A stretch of 64,000 nt of DNA from Dysidea avara. Lineage: Eukaryota; Porifera; Demospongiae; Dictyoceratida; Dysideidae. Under the pieces are notes generated by a model that saw only the letters and a program-made list of their open reading frames with translations, was not told the DNA's origin and ran no database searches. This document shows, piece by piece, positions 21,203 to 32,709 of the stretch. The first letter of the stretch is position 1. Each line of letters starts with the position of its first letter. Location of the stretch: assembly GCF_963678975.1 (NCBI RefSeq), contig NC_089280.1:14211280-14275279 (forward strand). The letters are read 5' to 3'. The position numbers and the translations under genes are program-made.

Positions 21203-21572
21203 CACTACACCAATGAAAATCCTATGAAAGACCCCCAAGAAAGCATAGCTTTTGTTGGTGGTCATGAAAACATATAGTGAATCACATTTTCACAGGATAT
21301 TGATCATGAAAACTGAATAAAAATGCTACAAAAATAATCAATGAAAAACCTATAAAATGTCAATGAACACATTTAGTTGCTTTTTCATTGGGTTGTCATT
21401 GGTTATTTTCAAAGCATTTTCATTAAATCTTCATCAGTTTTAATGATGAATATCCTGTGAAAATGTGATTTCACTACATTTTCATGATCACCGATGAAAG
21501 CTACTAATGAAAACTTCACTTTTCACAGAGTCTTTCAATCATAAGTTTTTCATTGATTTAGCTCCAGTAGTG
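21203..21572. mobile_element. CACTA-type MITE
   Basis: Begins CACTACACCAATGAAAA and ends with an inverted counterpart closing ...CCAGTAGTG, flanked by AAA on each side (21200-21202, 21573-21575). The arms are loosely palindromic and rich in TTTTCATTG/CAATGAAAA. CACTA ends with a 3-bp duplication are the mark of EnSpm/CACTA elements. It has no coding capacity. Confidence 0.68.
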
Positions 21573-21575
21573 AAA

Positions 21576-22240
21576 GATATTGAGAGAACAGTCAAACAGA
21601 CTATATAATTAATTGACTCTACAGTTACACCAAGGACCACAGTATAGGGAATTATGAAGACTCTCCACAGAGATTGTAGAGCTAGCAACTAAGCACTGTA
21701 TACTAGCTGAGTATATGTATACATACGTATAGCTAATGTTGGGTAGCTGTAGTCAAGTTTCCTTACTGAGAAACTTGTAATTCTGTTGAAAAATATACAT
21801 ACTTAATCAATACAGAATACATTTGAAGAAGTTGCAACTTAAAGAGCTTGCATCACAGTTTCAAGCAGCTGGCTATACTGTTTGGCCTGCACAAATGCAT
21901 TGATACAACTCATCTATTAACAGTACTACATCGTCATCACCAGTGTGGATATAAGAAACCACAATGTCAATTACTTATACAAACAATACACTCTATGACG
22001 CCAAAGCTATGACACATTGATGGCAAGTAAATCAATTCCTAGTACTCCAATTAGCTTAAAGCAATCATGGTTATGAATTTCAAATTTACATCTATAGGTA
22101 CACACTTTTATTGAAATGAAACATATTATATAATAATTAAGTATGTGTAGCTCTATGTATACCGCTGTGTATTTTTGTATTTTATAATGATTCATACGGG
22201 ATTCATATCATCATTGAAACAATGAGAAAATGTACAATGC
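21576..22240. other. No recognisable gene
   Basis: AT-rich sequence between the CACTA-type MITE and the truncated LINE. Nothing supportable is seen. Confidence 0.5.
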
Positions 22241-22256
22241 AATTGTAATCCTCATG

Positions 22257-23529
22257 TTTTACTCATGGACTATTTAGCCGTTGGCTGTATGTAACATGTA
22301 CAGTCCCTGATACATCTTCTAGTTTCCAGTCACTCGAGAAAGCCTTATTGACAAAGTTTATTCCAGCCTTGACTGCCCTTGACCCTCCTGGTGCTCTTCA
22401 ACGTTCACTCTTTGCCCTTCCAACTAGATTTGGTGGTCTAGGCATTGTTGCACCTGATTCTTTATCATCTATTGAGTTTTCTGCTTCAATGTATGTCACA
22501 GCACCCTTACGATCACTCATTTTATCACAGAATTTTGGCTATACTGCCGATACTCGTTGTAGTCTGTACTCCCTTAAGCTTGAAATTAAACAATCCAAGA
22601 CTATCAATTTGTCCACTCTTTCTAAGGAACTGTTCTCTAAGCTTACTCCCACTCTTCAGAGGGCTGTTACTTTAGCACAGGAAAAGGGTGCTTCTAGCTG
22701 GCTTACTGCCCTACCTGTGCAGGAACATGGTTTCTCCCTACACAAGACTGCCTTTCAAGATGCCCTTGCTTTGAGGTATGGCTGGATGCCCTCTCGTACA
22801 CCTTCCCACTGTGCGTGTGGTACCAACTTTTCTGTTGATCATGCCCTATCTTCTCCAAAGGGTGGATTCCCTTCAATACACCACAACGAAGTGAGGGATA
22901 TCACAGCTGAATTATTATCTGAAGTGTGCCATGATGTGGAGGTTGAGCCTCATCTGCAGCCTCTAAGTGATGAAAGATTTCAACAGAAGACAGCCAACAC
23001 TCAGGATGGCGCACGCTTGGACATTGCCATGAATGGATTTTGGGGTGGTCGTTATGAAAAATGTTATACGGACGTCAGAGTTTTTAACCCACTTGCACCA
23101 TCCAACAGTGGAACCACCCTTCAGTCACGTTACAGGAAACACGAAATAACAAAGAAGAAAGCTTATGAGTTGCGAATCCGTGAAGTGGAACACAGTTCTT
23201 TTACCCCTCTAGTGTTCTCTGCTTCCGGGGGAATGGGCCATGAAGCCAGTGTTTTTTACAAGCGATTGGCGAGTTTATTGTCTGACAAATGGAATGACCC
23301 TTATGCCACAGTACTAGGATGGATTAGATGTAGATTGTCATTTTGTTTACTGCGTTCAGCAATCCAATGCATTAGAGGAGCACGATCTTCACTGTGACAA
23401 GGTCGTTACATCAAAAGTGCTCCTGTGGCCTTGGTGCAATCAGAGACTCAGTTTTTGATTTAATTGTTTAACTGTTTATTTGTATGTTCTAATCTTATTT
23501 TCTTTATATCTTCAAAAAAAAAAAAAATA
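22257..23529 (+). mobile_element. 5'-truncated LINE with poly(A) and 13-bp TSD
   Basis: A 13-bp direct repeat TGTAATCCTCATG lies at 22244-22256 and again at 23530-23542. Between them is the C-terminal coding part of a retroelement and, at the 3' end, a run of about 14 A. Truncation at the 5' end, an A tail and a long target duplication are the footprint of target-primed reverse transcription. It is the clearest single retroposition event in the window. Confidence 0.9.
22348..23397 (+). CDS. C-terminal part of a LINE polyprotein (zinc-knuckle region)
   Basis: An open frame of 349 residues without stops; coding sense continues upstream in the same frame to about 22260, where the insertion begins. 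The start is therefore the truncation point, not a real initiation site. It carries a Cys-x-Cys...DHAL zinc-knuckle-like motif (about residues 158-170), where the last expected Cys appears as Ser, then GARLDIAMNGFWGGR and TDVRVFNPLAPS, and near the end VFYKRLASLLSDKW. I know this arrangement from the ends of invertebrate retroelements with a reverse transcriptase upstream; a restriction-like nuclease core is possible but unproven. The reverse transcriptase is missing, so it cannot be active. The intact frame suggests a recent insertion. Confidence 0.75.
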   Translation: MTKFIPALTALDPPGALQRSLFALPTRFGGLGIVAPDSLSSIEFSASMYVTAPLRSLILSQNFGYTADTRCSLYSLKLEIKQSKTINLSTLSKELFSKLTPTLQRAVTLAQEKGASSWLTALPVQEHGFSLHKTAFQDALALRYGWMPSRTPSHCACGTNFSVDHALSSPKGGFPSIHHNEVRDITAELLSEVCHDVEVEPHLQPLSDERFQQKTANTQDGARLDIAMNGFWGGRYEKCYTDVRVFNPLAPSNSGTTLQSRYRKHEITKKKAYELRIREVEHSSFTPLVFSASGGMGHEASVFYKRLASLLSDKWNDPYATVLGWIRCRLSFCLLRSAIQCIRGARSSL

Positions 23530-23664
23530 TGTAATCCTCATGCAGGGCCGATTAGTGCGCCCGGATCAGTGCTACAGTTCAGGAGCTATTTGGATCACAA
23601 ACACTGAAACAGATAACTTTTCAGCTTTATATAGTAGATGCACTGGCTCAGGAATGTTTATGTA

Positions 23665-24190
23665 ATCAAGACACACGGTAGTGTGTCGTGCGGCCCAAGA
23701 AGCCGGCGCGCAACACCCGTGAGTATATTGACAGGAAGAACGAAAACGCAATTTCGCACCTTTGTAGCTCTGTGCTGCCTTGATGAAACAAGATGATTTT
23801 TGCTGTGGATACGCCCGCCAACTTCAGTACTCCACATACCAAATTTGAGCGAAATCGCTTCTTGCGTTCCCGAGATATTCGACTTCAAAAATTGGCTTAG
23901 TTACTTCATTTTTTCCTCTTCATCTTACGTATTTTTCTTCCTCTTTTCGCACACTTACAAAAACTGCTATAAAACGCAAACGCCACATCGGATTGCCTTG
24001 AAAGTTGGCACACAGAAGGGAGGTATAAAGGCACATCTCGGTACCAACGTTGGCTGGAATACGATAAACAGGCAAAGAGTTATTAGCGATTATTCACAAA
24101 AAATAACACCAATATGTTGTCACGCCTACAGGGTAAACCACTTATGGGAAGAAGCTAAAAATCAGTGGGTGGATAGGTTAACTATATGCC
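23665..24190 (-). mobile_element. Composite-repeat tail, reversed (copy E)
   Basis: Starts ATCAAG, followed by the hairpin GACACAC-GGTA-GTGTGTC (23670-23687) and GCCGGCGCGC, the reverse complement of the family 3' end. It continues through the counterparts of the 60200-60540 region to CACGCCTACAGGGTAAACC near 24122-24140. Beyond about 24190 similarity fades. The minisatellite and palindrome are absent, so this copy is partial. Open frames crossing it are not genes. Confidence 0.78.
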
Positions 24191-24366
24191 ATCTAGGAGA
24201 GTTGCAACATAAATCGTCGTCCTTCACTGGCCGCGGTACTCGTAATTCTACTCTTAAACGCTGTTGTACCGTGGCACTTTTAACGGTACCACTAAAGGCG
24301 AGCGTAATTACCATTGTTACAGTCGTTTGTAGCTTTTTTCATAATATAGGTGGGCACTAACTGGAA

Positions 24367-25380
24367 ATGCTGTTCAAGAGACCAAGATCACCCAATAGTA
24401 TGCCAGAGAAATCATCAGATAAGTCAGCTAAAGTAGATATATGTGTCAAATGTAATGAAACGGTGGTTGAAGATTGTATTTCCTGTGATTGGTGCTCTGA
24501 ATGGGAGCATAGATCCTGTGGCTCCATTCAAGAAAGGGACTTTGAGCTATGTAATTATGAAAATGTTGCATTGTTTTGCTATCGTTGCTTGCCAGATGTC
24601 TCAAAAGCCCTCTCACTTTACAACACCTATTCCAAACTTGATTCTGAGTTCGAAAAGAGATTTCAGTCTATGGAAGATAAGTTTCACAAAGGAATCGGTC
24701 ACCATCTTACTAAATGCTTTGAGGCAGCTAATTTAGCAGCCTTGTAGGACACTTGCAAAAAGCTACAAACATCAGTTAAAGACTTATCAACAAAAATTAA
24801 TGACCTGTCCACCTCTAGCAGTAACCTTCAGATGGAAATTAAAAGTACCTCAGTATCTTTAAACCCAACCCAATCTAGTTCTGTAGCTGTGCCACCAGCC
24901 GGCTCTGCTTTAAGTATAATTGATGAGCTTGCTGACCGTGACAGAAGAAAAAAGAACATGATTGTTTATAACCTACCTGAACCTGCTCCAAACAAAAGTG
25001 ATAGTGATTCATTTACTGTTATGTGTTCTTCTGTTTTCAATGGTTTGTATGCTATCACAAAATCAGTACAATTGGGGAAAAAGCTGCCTAACAAACACAG
25101 GCCTCTGTTATTGTGCTTAGAACACGAAGAAGACAAACTTATGTTGTTTTCTCGCTCTTACCTTCTACGCCATAATGATTCCTACAAGAACGTGTTCATA
25201 GCCCCGGACAGAACCAGGTTTGAGAGAGAAAAACATAAGAAACTGCTTTCTGAACTTAAACAAAGACGCTCACAAGGTGACGTTGACCTAATAATCCGTA
25301 ATGGAGCTATAATCACCAAACCTGCTAGAGGTAACACAGCTACTCACAACTCTGTACCTACTACAAATCAACATTCCTGA
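24367..25380 (+). pseudogene. LINE ORF1: PHD finger, coiled coil, RNA-binding-like domain; one stop
   Basis: A single frame from ATG 24367 to TGA 25378-25380, interrupted once by TAG at 24745-24747. Residues 26-78 carry a PHD/RING-like Cys-rich finger (CVKC...CDWC..WEHRSC...CYRC). A stretch around the internal stop is Ser/Lys-rich and heptad-like (coiled coil). After it, RRKKNMIVYNLPEP begins the RRM-like fold seen in ORF1 proteins of CR1/L2-type LINEs, which coat their RNA. ORF2 begins 31 bases after its stop. A PHD finger in ORF1 may direct the particle to chromatin; that is inference. Confidence 0.78.
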
Positions 25381-25411
25381 CAACTTTCAAAATAGCCTGA
25401 TTAACTGTTCC

Positions 25412-28313
25412 ATGTCTCATACATCTGATTTAAGCTATAGCAGCCAATTTGATTCTTCTCCTGGCCCCTGTACTTTTGATAACTCTGATTCCCCTAAAAT
25501 TAGTTTTAAACTACCATGGCTTGCCATTGCTAATTTTTGTAGTGTTAGAAACAAACAAGCTGAATTGGAATTGTTTCTAGATAATCAAGATATTCACTTG
25601 TTAATAGGAACTGAATCGCACTTAAACGATACAATTTTTGATTCAGAAGTTTTCCCCAGAAACTATTCTGTATTCAGGAAGGATAGGAATATTCATGGAG
25701 GAGGAGTATTTATCCTAGTTGAAAAATCCATACCATCATCAATTCTAGAGATAGACTCAACTTGTGAAGTTATCTGGGTCCTTTTACATCTCCAACATTC
25801 TCATGACATCATCCTGGGAGCTTTCTGTGCTCCTCCAAATTCTCCATCATCTGTATGGGATGAGCTCTCTGAAAGCTTAACACAAGTAAGACAAAAATTT
25901 CCAACCACAATTATCATATTGGGAGGTGACTTTAATTGCCCTGGGGTGGATTGGTCATCTGGTTTACTTATGGACTCTTATGTAACATCGACTTTCCGAG
26001 AATCCTTGATAACACTAGCTCATGATTTTATGTTGGGACAAACTGTTAATTTGCCAACCAGAGATAATAACATTTTAGATTTGTGCTTTACCACCCACCC
26101 TGACTATATCCATCAGTGTATAACAGTATCAGGCTTCAGTGACCATGAGACAGTTATTGTAGAACTGGCCAATCTTCAGGTTGGCCACAAGAATGTTCAG
26201 AAGAAAATATACCTTTATAATAGAGCAAACTGAGATATAATTAGGGAAAAGGTCTCTACAGTTTCAAACATGTATTTAACTTTGAATGAAAATAGCTCTA
26301 GAACTGTGGAACAAAATTGGAACTTTATTTATGAAAGTATTTTACAAATCGTTAAAGACCATATTCCAGCTAAGCAAATATCTACATCAAGTTGCTTACC
26401 ATGGATGACCTCTCAACTCAAAAGGCTGATTAAAAGAAAACAATGTTTGTATAAGTGAGCTAAAAGGTTTAAACGCCCTTCTGATTGGAAAGCATATAAA
26501 GACATGCAATCCCAAGTACGATCTGCTTTAAAGCAACAGCACCTTAAATATCTTACTAGTAGTCTAAACTCAGATTGTGACAATAACAGAAGAAAAACAT
26601 TTTGGAGGTTTATAAAGTCTCAAAAGTAGGATACAACTGGAATTAGCACATTACAGACACCTACTGATCAAGTAACTACACCCAAAGAAATTGCAGAAAC
26701 TTTAAATAACCAGTTTAAATCTGTCTTTACAGAAGAGGACTTGGAAAGCATCCCTGAAATGCCAGCGTCCTCATATCCATCTATAAACAACATCAATATA
26801 TCACCAAATGGGGTTTTCAAAATACTATCTGAGTTGAATCCCTATAAATCCCCTGGCCCTGATGCTATCTCTGAACATTTAGTAAAACAAACTGCTGCTG
26901 AAATTACTCCGATGCTGACCCATCTCTTTCAACAATCTTTGTCCTCTGGTGTGGTCCCTAGACAATGGAAACTAGCACATGTCACTCCCATTTTCAAATC
27001 TGGCAAAAGATCTGTCCCACAAAACTACCGACCAGTATCTCTAACATCAATCATTTGCAAAGCAATGGAACATATACTCACAAGTCAAATTATGAAACAC
27101 TTGGAAGCTCATGATATCTTAGTCCCCTGTCAATTCGGCTTTAGATCAAGACATTCCTGTGAATCGCAGCTGTTTACTGTTACTGATGACTTTGCAAAAG
27201 CATTGAATAATAAACTCCAAGTAGATGTTGGTATAGTAGACCTGTCCAAAGCATTTGATAAAGTTCCACATAAAAGACTGCTAAGCAAAATTGAATTCTA
27301 TGGCAGTAGAGGCAAGATTTTACAATGGCTAGAGTCTTTCTTGAGCAATCGCTACCAACAAGTTGTCATAGATGGTTCCTTTTCTAATCATTGTAAAGTC
27401 ACATCGGGAGTACCACAAGGCTCAGTTCTAGGTCCTACCTTGTTCTTACTGTACATAAATGATATAACTGAGGGTATCAGTAGCCAAATGAAACTCTTTG
27501 CAGATGATTGCTTAATATACAAAGTTATTCACAGTTCAACAGAGCATCAAACACTCCAACAAGACTTGACAATACTGTCAAAGTGGGCAGATAAATGGCA
27601 AATGGCTTTTAACATCAGCAAATGTAAGATAATGTAAATTTCTAATCACCATAACAAAAGTTTATTTTCGTATGTAATGAATGGCACCTCACTGGCAGTT
27701 ACAGAACAACATTTGTATCTTGGAGTAAAGTTACATCACAGACTTTCATGGAAACCACATATAGATTACATCCGCAATAAGGCAAACAGAGTTGTTGGTT
27801 TTTTGCTACGAAATCTTCAGCATTGTCCTAGCCATCTACGTGAGCTAGCATATAAACAATTTGTCTTGCCTATTTTAGAGTATTGTTGGGATCCACATCA
27901 CCAAACCAACATAACTCAAGTAGAGATGGTCCAACATAGAGCTGCTCGTTTTGTCACAGGTCAACCATGGAGACGAAATAATAGACAGCATCACTAACAT
28001 CCTTGAAAACTTGCAATGGCCTACGCTACAAGAACGTCACAAATCAGCTAGACTAGTTTTACTATATAAAGTACTACATGATTTATTAATTATACCGAAC
28101 TGTTATCTCCCATTTAAATCTACTGTATTACGGACCCGACACTCACACAACTTTAAACTAGTACCTTACCAACCAAGAATTGATGTATATAAATATTCCT
28201 TCCTCCCAAGAACTGTACCAGGATGGAATAGATTAGATGATGAGATTATTGAGACTGACTGTGTTGAAGAATTTAAGCAAAAATTAGCCCCTTCTATGTA
28301 TATAGTTCAGTAA
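25412..28313 (+). pseudogene. LINE ORF2: AP endonuclease and reverse transcriptase, broken
   Basis: One frame from ATG 25412 to about 27997 carries the whole protein except its end. An apurinic endonuclease comes first (GTESHLND with the catalytic Glu, GGDFN, SDHETV), then reverse transcriptase ([27 protein letters not shown], and catalytic FADD at 27497-27508). In-frame stops lie at 26231 (TGA), 26456 (TGA), 26627 (TAG) and 27635 (TAA). A frame change at about 27950 moves the C-terminus into the frame ending at 28313. Both TGA stops are one C-to-T step from CGA, as expected from decay of methylated CpG. The catalytic residues look intact. Confidence 0.88.
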
Positions 28314-28522
28314 CTTATCGTAATTGTATATATTTTTATAGTTTAGTATTGTAATTGTACATATGTATATAATTAAGTAACTTATCGTAATTGTACATAC
28401 TTATATAGTTAAGTAACTAATTGAAATTGTACACATGTAATTGCACATCAGCATTATACCCCTGGAGGATCCTGCTGATTAACAATAAATAAATAACTAT
28501 TGAACCTCAAACTTTTTGTGGT

Positions 28523-30426
28523 TTGAAAGAAATCGAGCTAAAAACCACGAAGATACAACGAAAAAACCAACAGTGCATAAAAATTATGGAATCGAGATTA
28601 GCTAAGTGCTGTCGGGACGATACTATCAATCATTCAGTTTCTGTGTCTGCGAGTTATCATTCTAACCCTAAGAGATTTTGGCAATGGATTAACTCAGTTA
28701 AGAGGTTTAGAACTCCAATTCCTCCACTGTCTCATGCTGGACATAACGTTGCAGATGATTCTGAGAAGGCTGGTGTTTTTAATCAGTACTTCTGTTCAGT
28801 TTTTACAAAAGAAGATGTATCGAATCTTAATGAGCTTAAACCTAAGATCTCGCCAGTTACTACTATTGATTCAATCACAATTTCACCTGATGATGTTCTT
28901 GGCCAGTTGAGCTCTCTGGATGTTACAAAGTCCTGTGGCCCTGATTGTGTTACACCTTGTATGCTGAAGCTAACAGCTGATCATGTGTGCTATTCACTGA
29001 GTAGAGTGATGAATAAGTCTGTTATTTCAGGATCGTTACCTTTTGACTGGATTTCTGCCAACATTGTTCCCATTCATAAGAAAAACGACCGACATTCTCC
29101 TGACAATTATCGTCCAATGAGTTTGACCTCAATCATTGTGAATGTTTTGGAACGTATAATTCACAAACATTTATATTCAGTATTGAGAAAAAATGACCTT
29201 TTGAGTCAGCACCAGTATGGCTTTCAACCGAATCGTTCTACAACTACACTTCTGCTTCAAGCTTTAGATGACTGGACACTCTCACTGGAGCGCCGTGAGT
29301 CTGTTCACTGCTTGTTTTTGGACTATGCCAAAGCTTTTGACTCGGTTCCACATGAACGGCTACTTCTGAAATTAGAATCCCTTGGGATAAGTGGTAATCT
29401 GTTAGAATGGAAGCGCCCCTTCCTTACTAAGAGATTTCAGAGGGTGGTTGTAAATGGTTCTTACTCAGATTGGGCACCAGTCACTTCTGGAGTGCCACAA
29501 GGGTCTGTTCTGGGCCCTCTGTTGTTTTTACTTTACATAGATGAGCTGTCTTCAATACCTAATGTGTGCAAATTAAAGCTGTTTGCCAATTAAAGCTGTT
29601 TGCCGATGATGTACTCCTTTATTTTTGTGTGAAATCAGTGAAAGATTGCCAGCTATTACAGAATGATCTTTCTGCTATAGTCTCATGGTCTAAACTGTGG
29701 CAGCTTAATTTGAATCCTCTTAAGTGTGAGGCTTTATCTATTACCAACAAAAGGAAGCCTATTACTTTTACTTATTTTATTGGAGATCAACCACTACAAT
29801 GGACTAATATTGTGAAGTATCTGGGGATTCAAATTAATAGCAAATTACAATGGTCTACTCAATGTCAGGCTGTTGCTACTAAGGCTACTAGGGTTTGGAA
29901 TGTTTTAAGACGTACCATGTTTGGGTGTGATTCGGAGGCTAGATGTAGAGCATACAAGGCTATAGTAAGGTCACTGTTGGAGTATGCTTGTGTAGTGTGG
30001 TCACCACATACTGCTAAAGATGTGAATTTGTTGGAGGCTGTCCAGAGACGTGCTGCATGGTGGGCTTGTGGTAGTCGTTGGAACCCAACCACATGTTCTT
30101 GGTCTCTTTCCCATGAAACCTGTTATCAAAAGTTGCATTTACCTCCCTTGTGTTCCAGGCGTGACTATTTATCAGTTTGTACTCTTCAGGACATTCGTCA
30201 CAATGGTTCCATTCCTTTTCTGAAGTACTGTACTTACAACACGTTGGCTACACGTAGTCATTCTCTTTCTCTTGTACCACCCCTGTCAACAATTAATGCT
30301 AGGAGGTATTCTTACTTTGTACGGGTATGTTTTGTCTGGAATCAAGTGCCTATTGATATCTTGGGAATTGCAACCCGTACTGCTTTTCGCCATGCTGCAT
30401 ATAAACACTTCTGTGGCATTTTCTAA
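28523..30426 (+). pseudogene. LINE reverse transcriptase with a 17-bp duplication at the active site
   Basis: The first frame (28523-29593) carries reverse transcriptase motifs: [41 protein letters not shown]. It stops just before the catalytic box because AATTAAAGCTGTTTGCC is exactly duplicated in tandem (29571-29587 and 29588-29604). The sense continues in the next frame with FADD at 29599-29610, the thumb-like region and a C-terminus closing at 30426. Apart from this duplication I see no other stop, so one small lesion appears to have killed an otherwise intact frame. The endonuclease is missing through 5' truncation. Confidence 0.88.
29571..29604 (+). repeat. Perfect 17-bp tandem duplication
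   Basis: Two exact adjacent copies of AATTAAAGCTGTTTGCC; because 17 is not a multiple of 3 it shifts the reverse transcriptase frame at its catalytic motif. Confidence 0.97.
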
Positions 30427-30609
30427 GTAATTTATTGTTAATGTTGTATTGCTTTCGTGTATTGGTATTTTGTTGTGTAATGTTGTCTTTGTTTTGTAAT
30501 GTTGTATTTTGTAGTTATTTTTGTATTCTGGACAGTACCTTGTACAGGCTTACACCTTTTGTACTTGTCCTTCCCGGTCTGTGGTAAATTGATAATAATA
30601 ATAATAATA

Positions 30610-32600
30610 AAGCTAATAAAAAAGCTGTGCCTAGTCACGGCACTGTGACTGGACATTTTGCTGCTAATGTCATGGCGCAGTCACCCAGAATTCACACACT
30701 AGTTGTATGAAGGTAAGTTTTTGTTGAGTTTGAGGTGAGCTAGGGTTGGCACGAATCTAGTATTCCCCGAGTATTCGACTTTAGGGCACGCGCCTAGTAG
30801 CATGCCCCGAGCATTCAACTTTAGAGGATGTGCCGGGATGTGTCTTGTACGTTAGAGTTAGAGTAAGGGTAAGGGTTTAGTTTCTTCTTTGCTGGTGTTA
30901 TTTATATAGGCTTCTTTGTGAATGACATACATAACTAAGGGATGGGAATGGGAAAAAAAGGGTCTTTATGTGTGGGGATGGGAAAAAAGGGTCTGGTACA
31001 CTTATGTTAAGAATTCTATGCAATGTACCAGGGCAATCAGTAGCAATCAACAATACAAGTCACCCTGACTGCCGCAATGCTTTGGACAGATTTCTAAATG
31101 TAAGTGTACTAAACCCTAGCCTTTTTTCCCATCCCTAAAAGAAAAGTGGTCTGGCTACACAAGACTAACAGGATGAGCGTGACCAGCAGAACCAATGAAA
31201 ATTAACATGTCCTCCAATTGATCATGAGTGCATACATTCAAATACAGTATAGTAACAATACCTCACTATGTTAGTTAAGGTCACCATCCCCATTAAATTG
31301 CTGCCACAAGTACAATATCAACACTTAATCGGCACATTCTTTATAGAATCATCATATTCAACACCTATCAATAGTTTAGATTTAGTGGCAAACTTGTACT
31401 TATCGTGTACTTGTGGTAGAGGTCTGACAGGAACATACTATAAAACCATGCTCTTTTTATTGCACTCTTCACCTGGTTCACCATGCTGGAGTTGTGAAGT
31501 GATATGATTATATATACCTTAATCTATTTCTCACAAGTTTCTCTTTCTCTTCAAATTCTGTTGTGGTCTGCCTTTCTTCTTGTGTGCTTTTCTCACTCTC
31601 CACATCGCTCACACAAACTGTACATGTAATTGAAAGTAGAAGGGAGTTTGACCATCCATACACATGATGTTTGTACATGCACTATACACTATGCATTCTC
31701 ATTCCTCATCTGTATAATGTGGACACTTGTACATATGGCTTTTCTACCTAGTGTGGGGCAAGCCTAACAATCAATCTTTGTGTATACCCTTATGCGTATG
31801 TTTGATTCAGCAGTACAGTAATATCTTGTCATTTATTCTTATGTAGATACAGATCATTTCCAGTGTCCCCTATCAAAATTCACATGTCCCAATATAACAG
31901 CATGCCAGCAGCTTCCCAAACATGTATAAGTGAATAACCCTTGTGGCACATGCTATTTATTTATACCACAGGCACTCATGCTTTGCCTGATATAGCCATA
32001 TGCACTCGCCCTTGGGCCTGTGGCTCTTGGGCTTGTGTGTATATATTAGGCAAAGCACTTGTGCCCGTGGATATAATTATTGTAGCACAACTTGAGGCTA
32101 CTGACTAGCTTGAATTATAGTAGCTATGTGATATAATAGACATGACTGATAACTATTAACACTTACATGTGTGATAAGGACTAAAGGATCGATAGGCCAT
32201 GCTTTCGCAGTTTGTATTCATACTGAAAATCAAAATCAAGTTGGCTTTTTACCCTTTTGTTCTAGGTGAGATTTCCGTTCTCATGATTTTTGCATCATCA
32301 ATTTAATGAACTTTGAATATTTCCTTCAGGATTGTCCCAAGTAATTTGGGACAGAACAGTTCACAGTAAATCAGCTTGGGGCGTACCAGGGCATTTGGTA
32401 TATGGAGCAGGAGCTAAAGGTATTTTATACATTTCAGAGCTGAATTTTTTGATGTAGTAAAGTTTTATAAACTTCTAAGTAGCCTACATTGTTGTATGAA
32501 TCAGAGACAGTCATAAGTAGTTCAGTTGTGAGTCTGAAGTCATATAGAATGGACCACATGCATTTCATTTGCAAGAAAAAAAAGATCTAGCAGAATTGCT
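30610..32600. other. Intergenic sequence with one small inverted-repeat element
   Basis: No gene is recognised. At 30975-31136 inverted ends (GGGATGGGAAAAAAGG on the left, CCTTTTTTCCCATCCC on the right) bracket a MITE-like unit; a second left-end copy precedes it at about 30938-30965. Near 30760-30830 the phrase CCCCGAG(T/C)ATTC(G/A)ACTTTAG occurs twice. Confidence 0.5.
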
Positions 32601-32686
32601 CATGGCGCTGTTAAGACTGACTGCTTTACTAGAGTAGAGCAACAGTTGAGGGGTGGGGGCACGTGTCTCCCTTGGATCTGCCACTA
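32600..32686. mobile_element. Fragment of hAT-like MITE, right end
   Basis: Contains GACTGCTTTACTAGAGTAG and a GGGGGCACGTG stretch and ends TTGGATCTGCCACTA, matching the right end of the element at 14700-15023. The left end is not visible. It stops about 55 bases before the promoter of the 32887 gene. Confidence 0.5.
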
Positions 32687-32709
32687 GCTGCTACAAGAAA
32701 GCAGTCTCG

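Larger units (their letters stand above)
24195..28497 (+). mobile_element. CR1/Jockey-like LINE, near full length, degenerate
   Basis: Two consecutive coding regions (ORF1 24367-25380, ORF2 25412 to about 28313) are followed by an untranslated tail ending in CAATAAATAAATAAC. The tail holds about three imperfect copies of a unit around AGTAACTTATCGTAATTGTA. The 5' limit is uncertain: about 170 bases lie between the reversed tail E and the ORF1 ATG. ORF1 has one internal stop, and ORF2 has four stops and one frameshift, so the copy is dead. A second, truncated LINE follows immediately on the same strand. Confidence 0.85.
28500..30609 (+). mobile_element. 5'-truncated Jockey-like LINE ending in (ATA)n
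   Basis: Starts within the linker between endonuclease and reverse transcriptase and ends after a short 3' untranslated region in GATAATAATAATAATAATAA (about 30590-30609). It abuts the A-rich tail of the preceding LINE on the same strand, so one probably inserted at the tail of the other. The 5' boundary is approximate and I could not define a target duplication. Confidence 0.78.

Noticed and set aside
23800..24360. 186-residue open frame before the LINE
   Set aside because: Most of it is the reversed composite tail; no domain is seen and sister tails do not conserve it.
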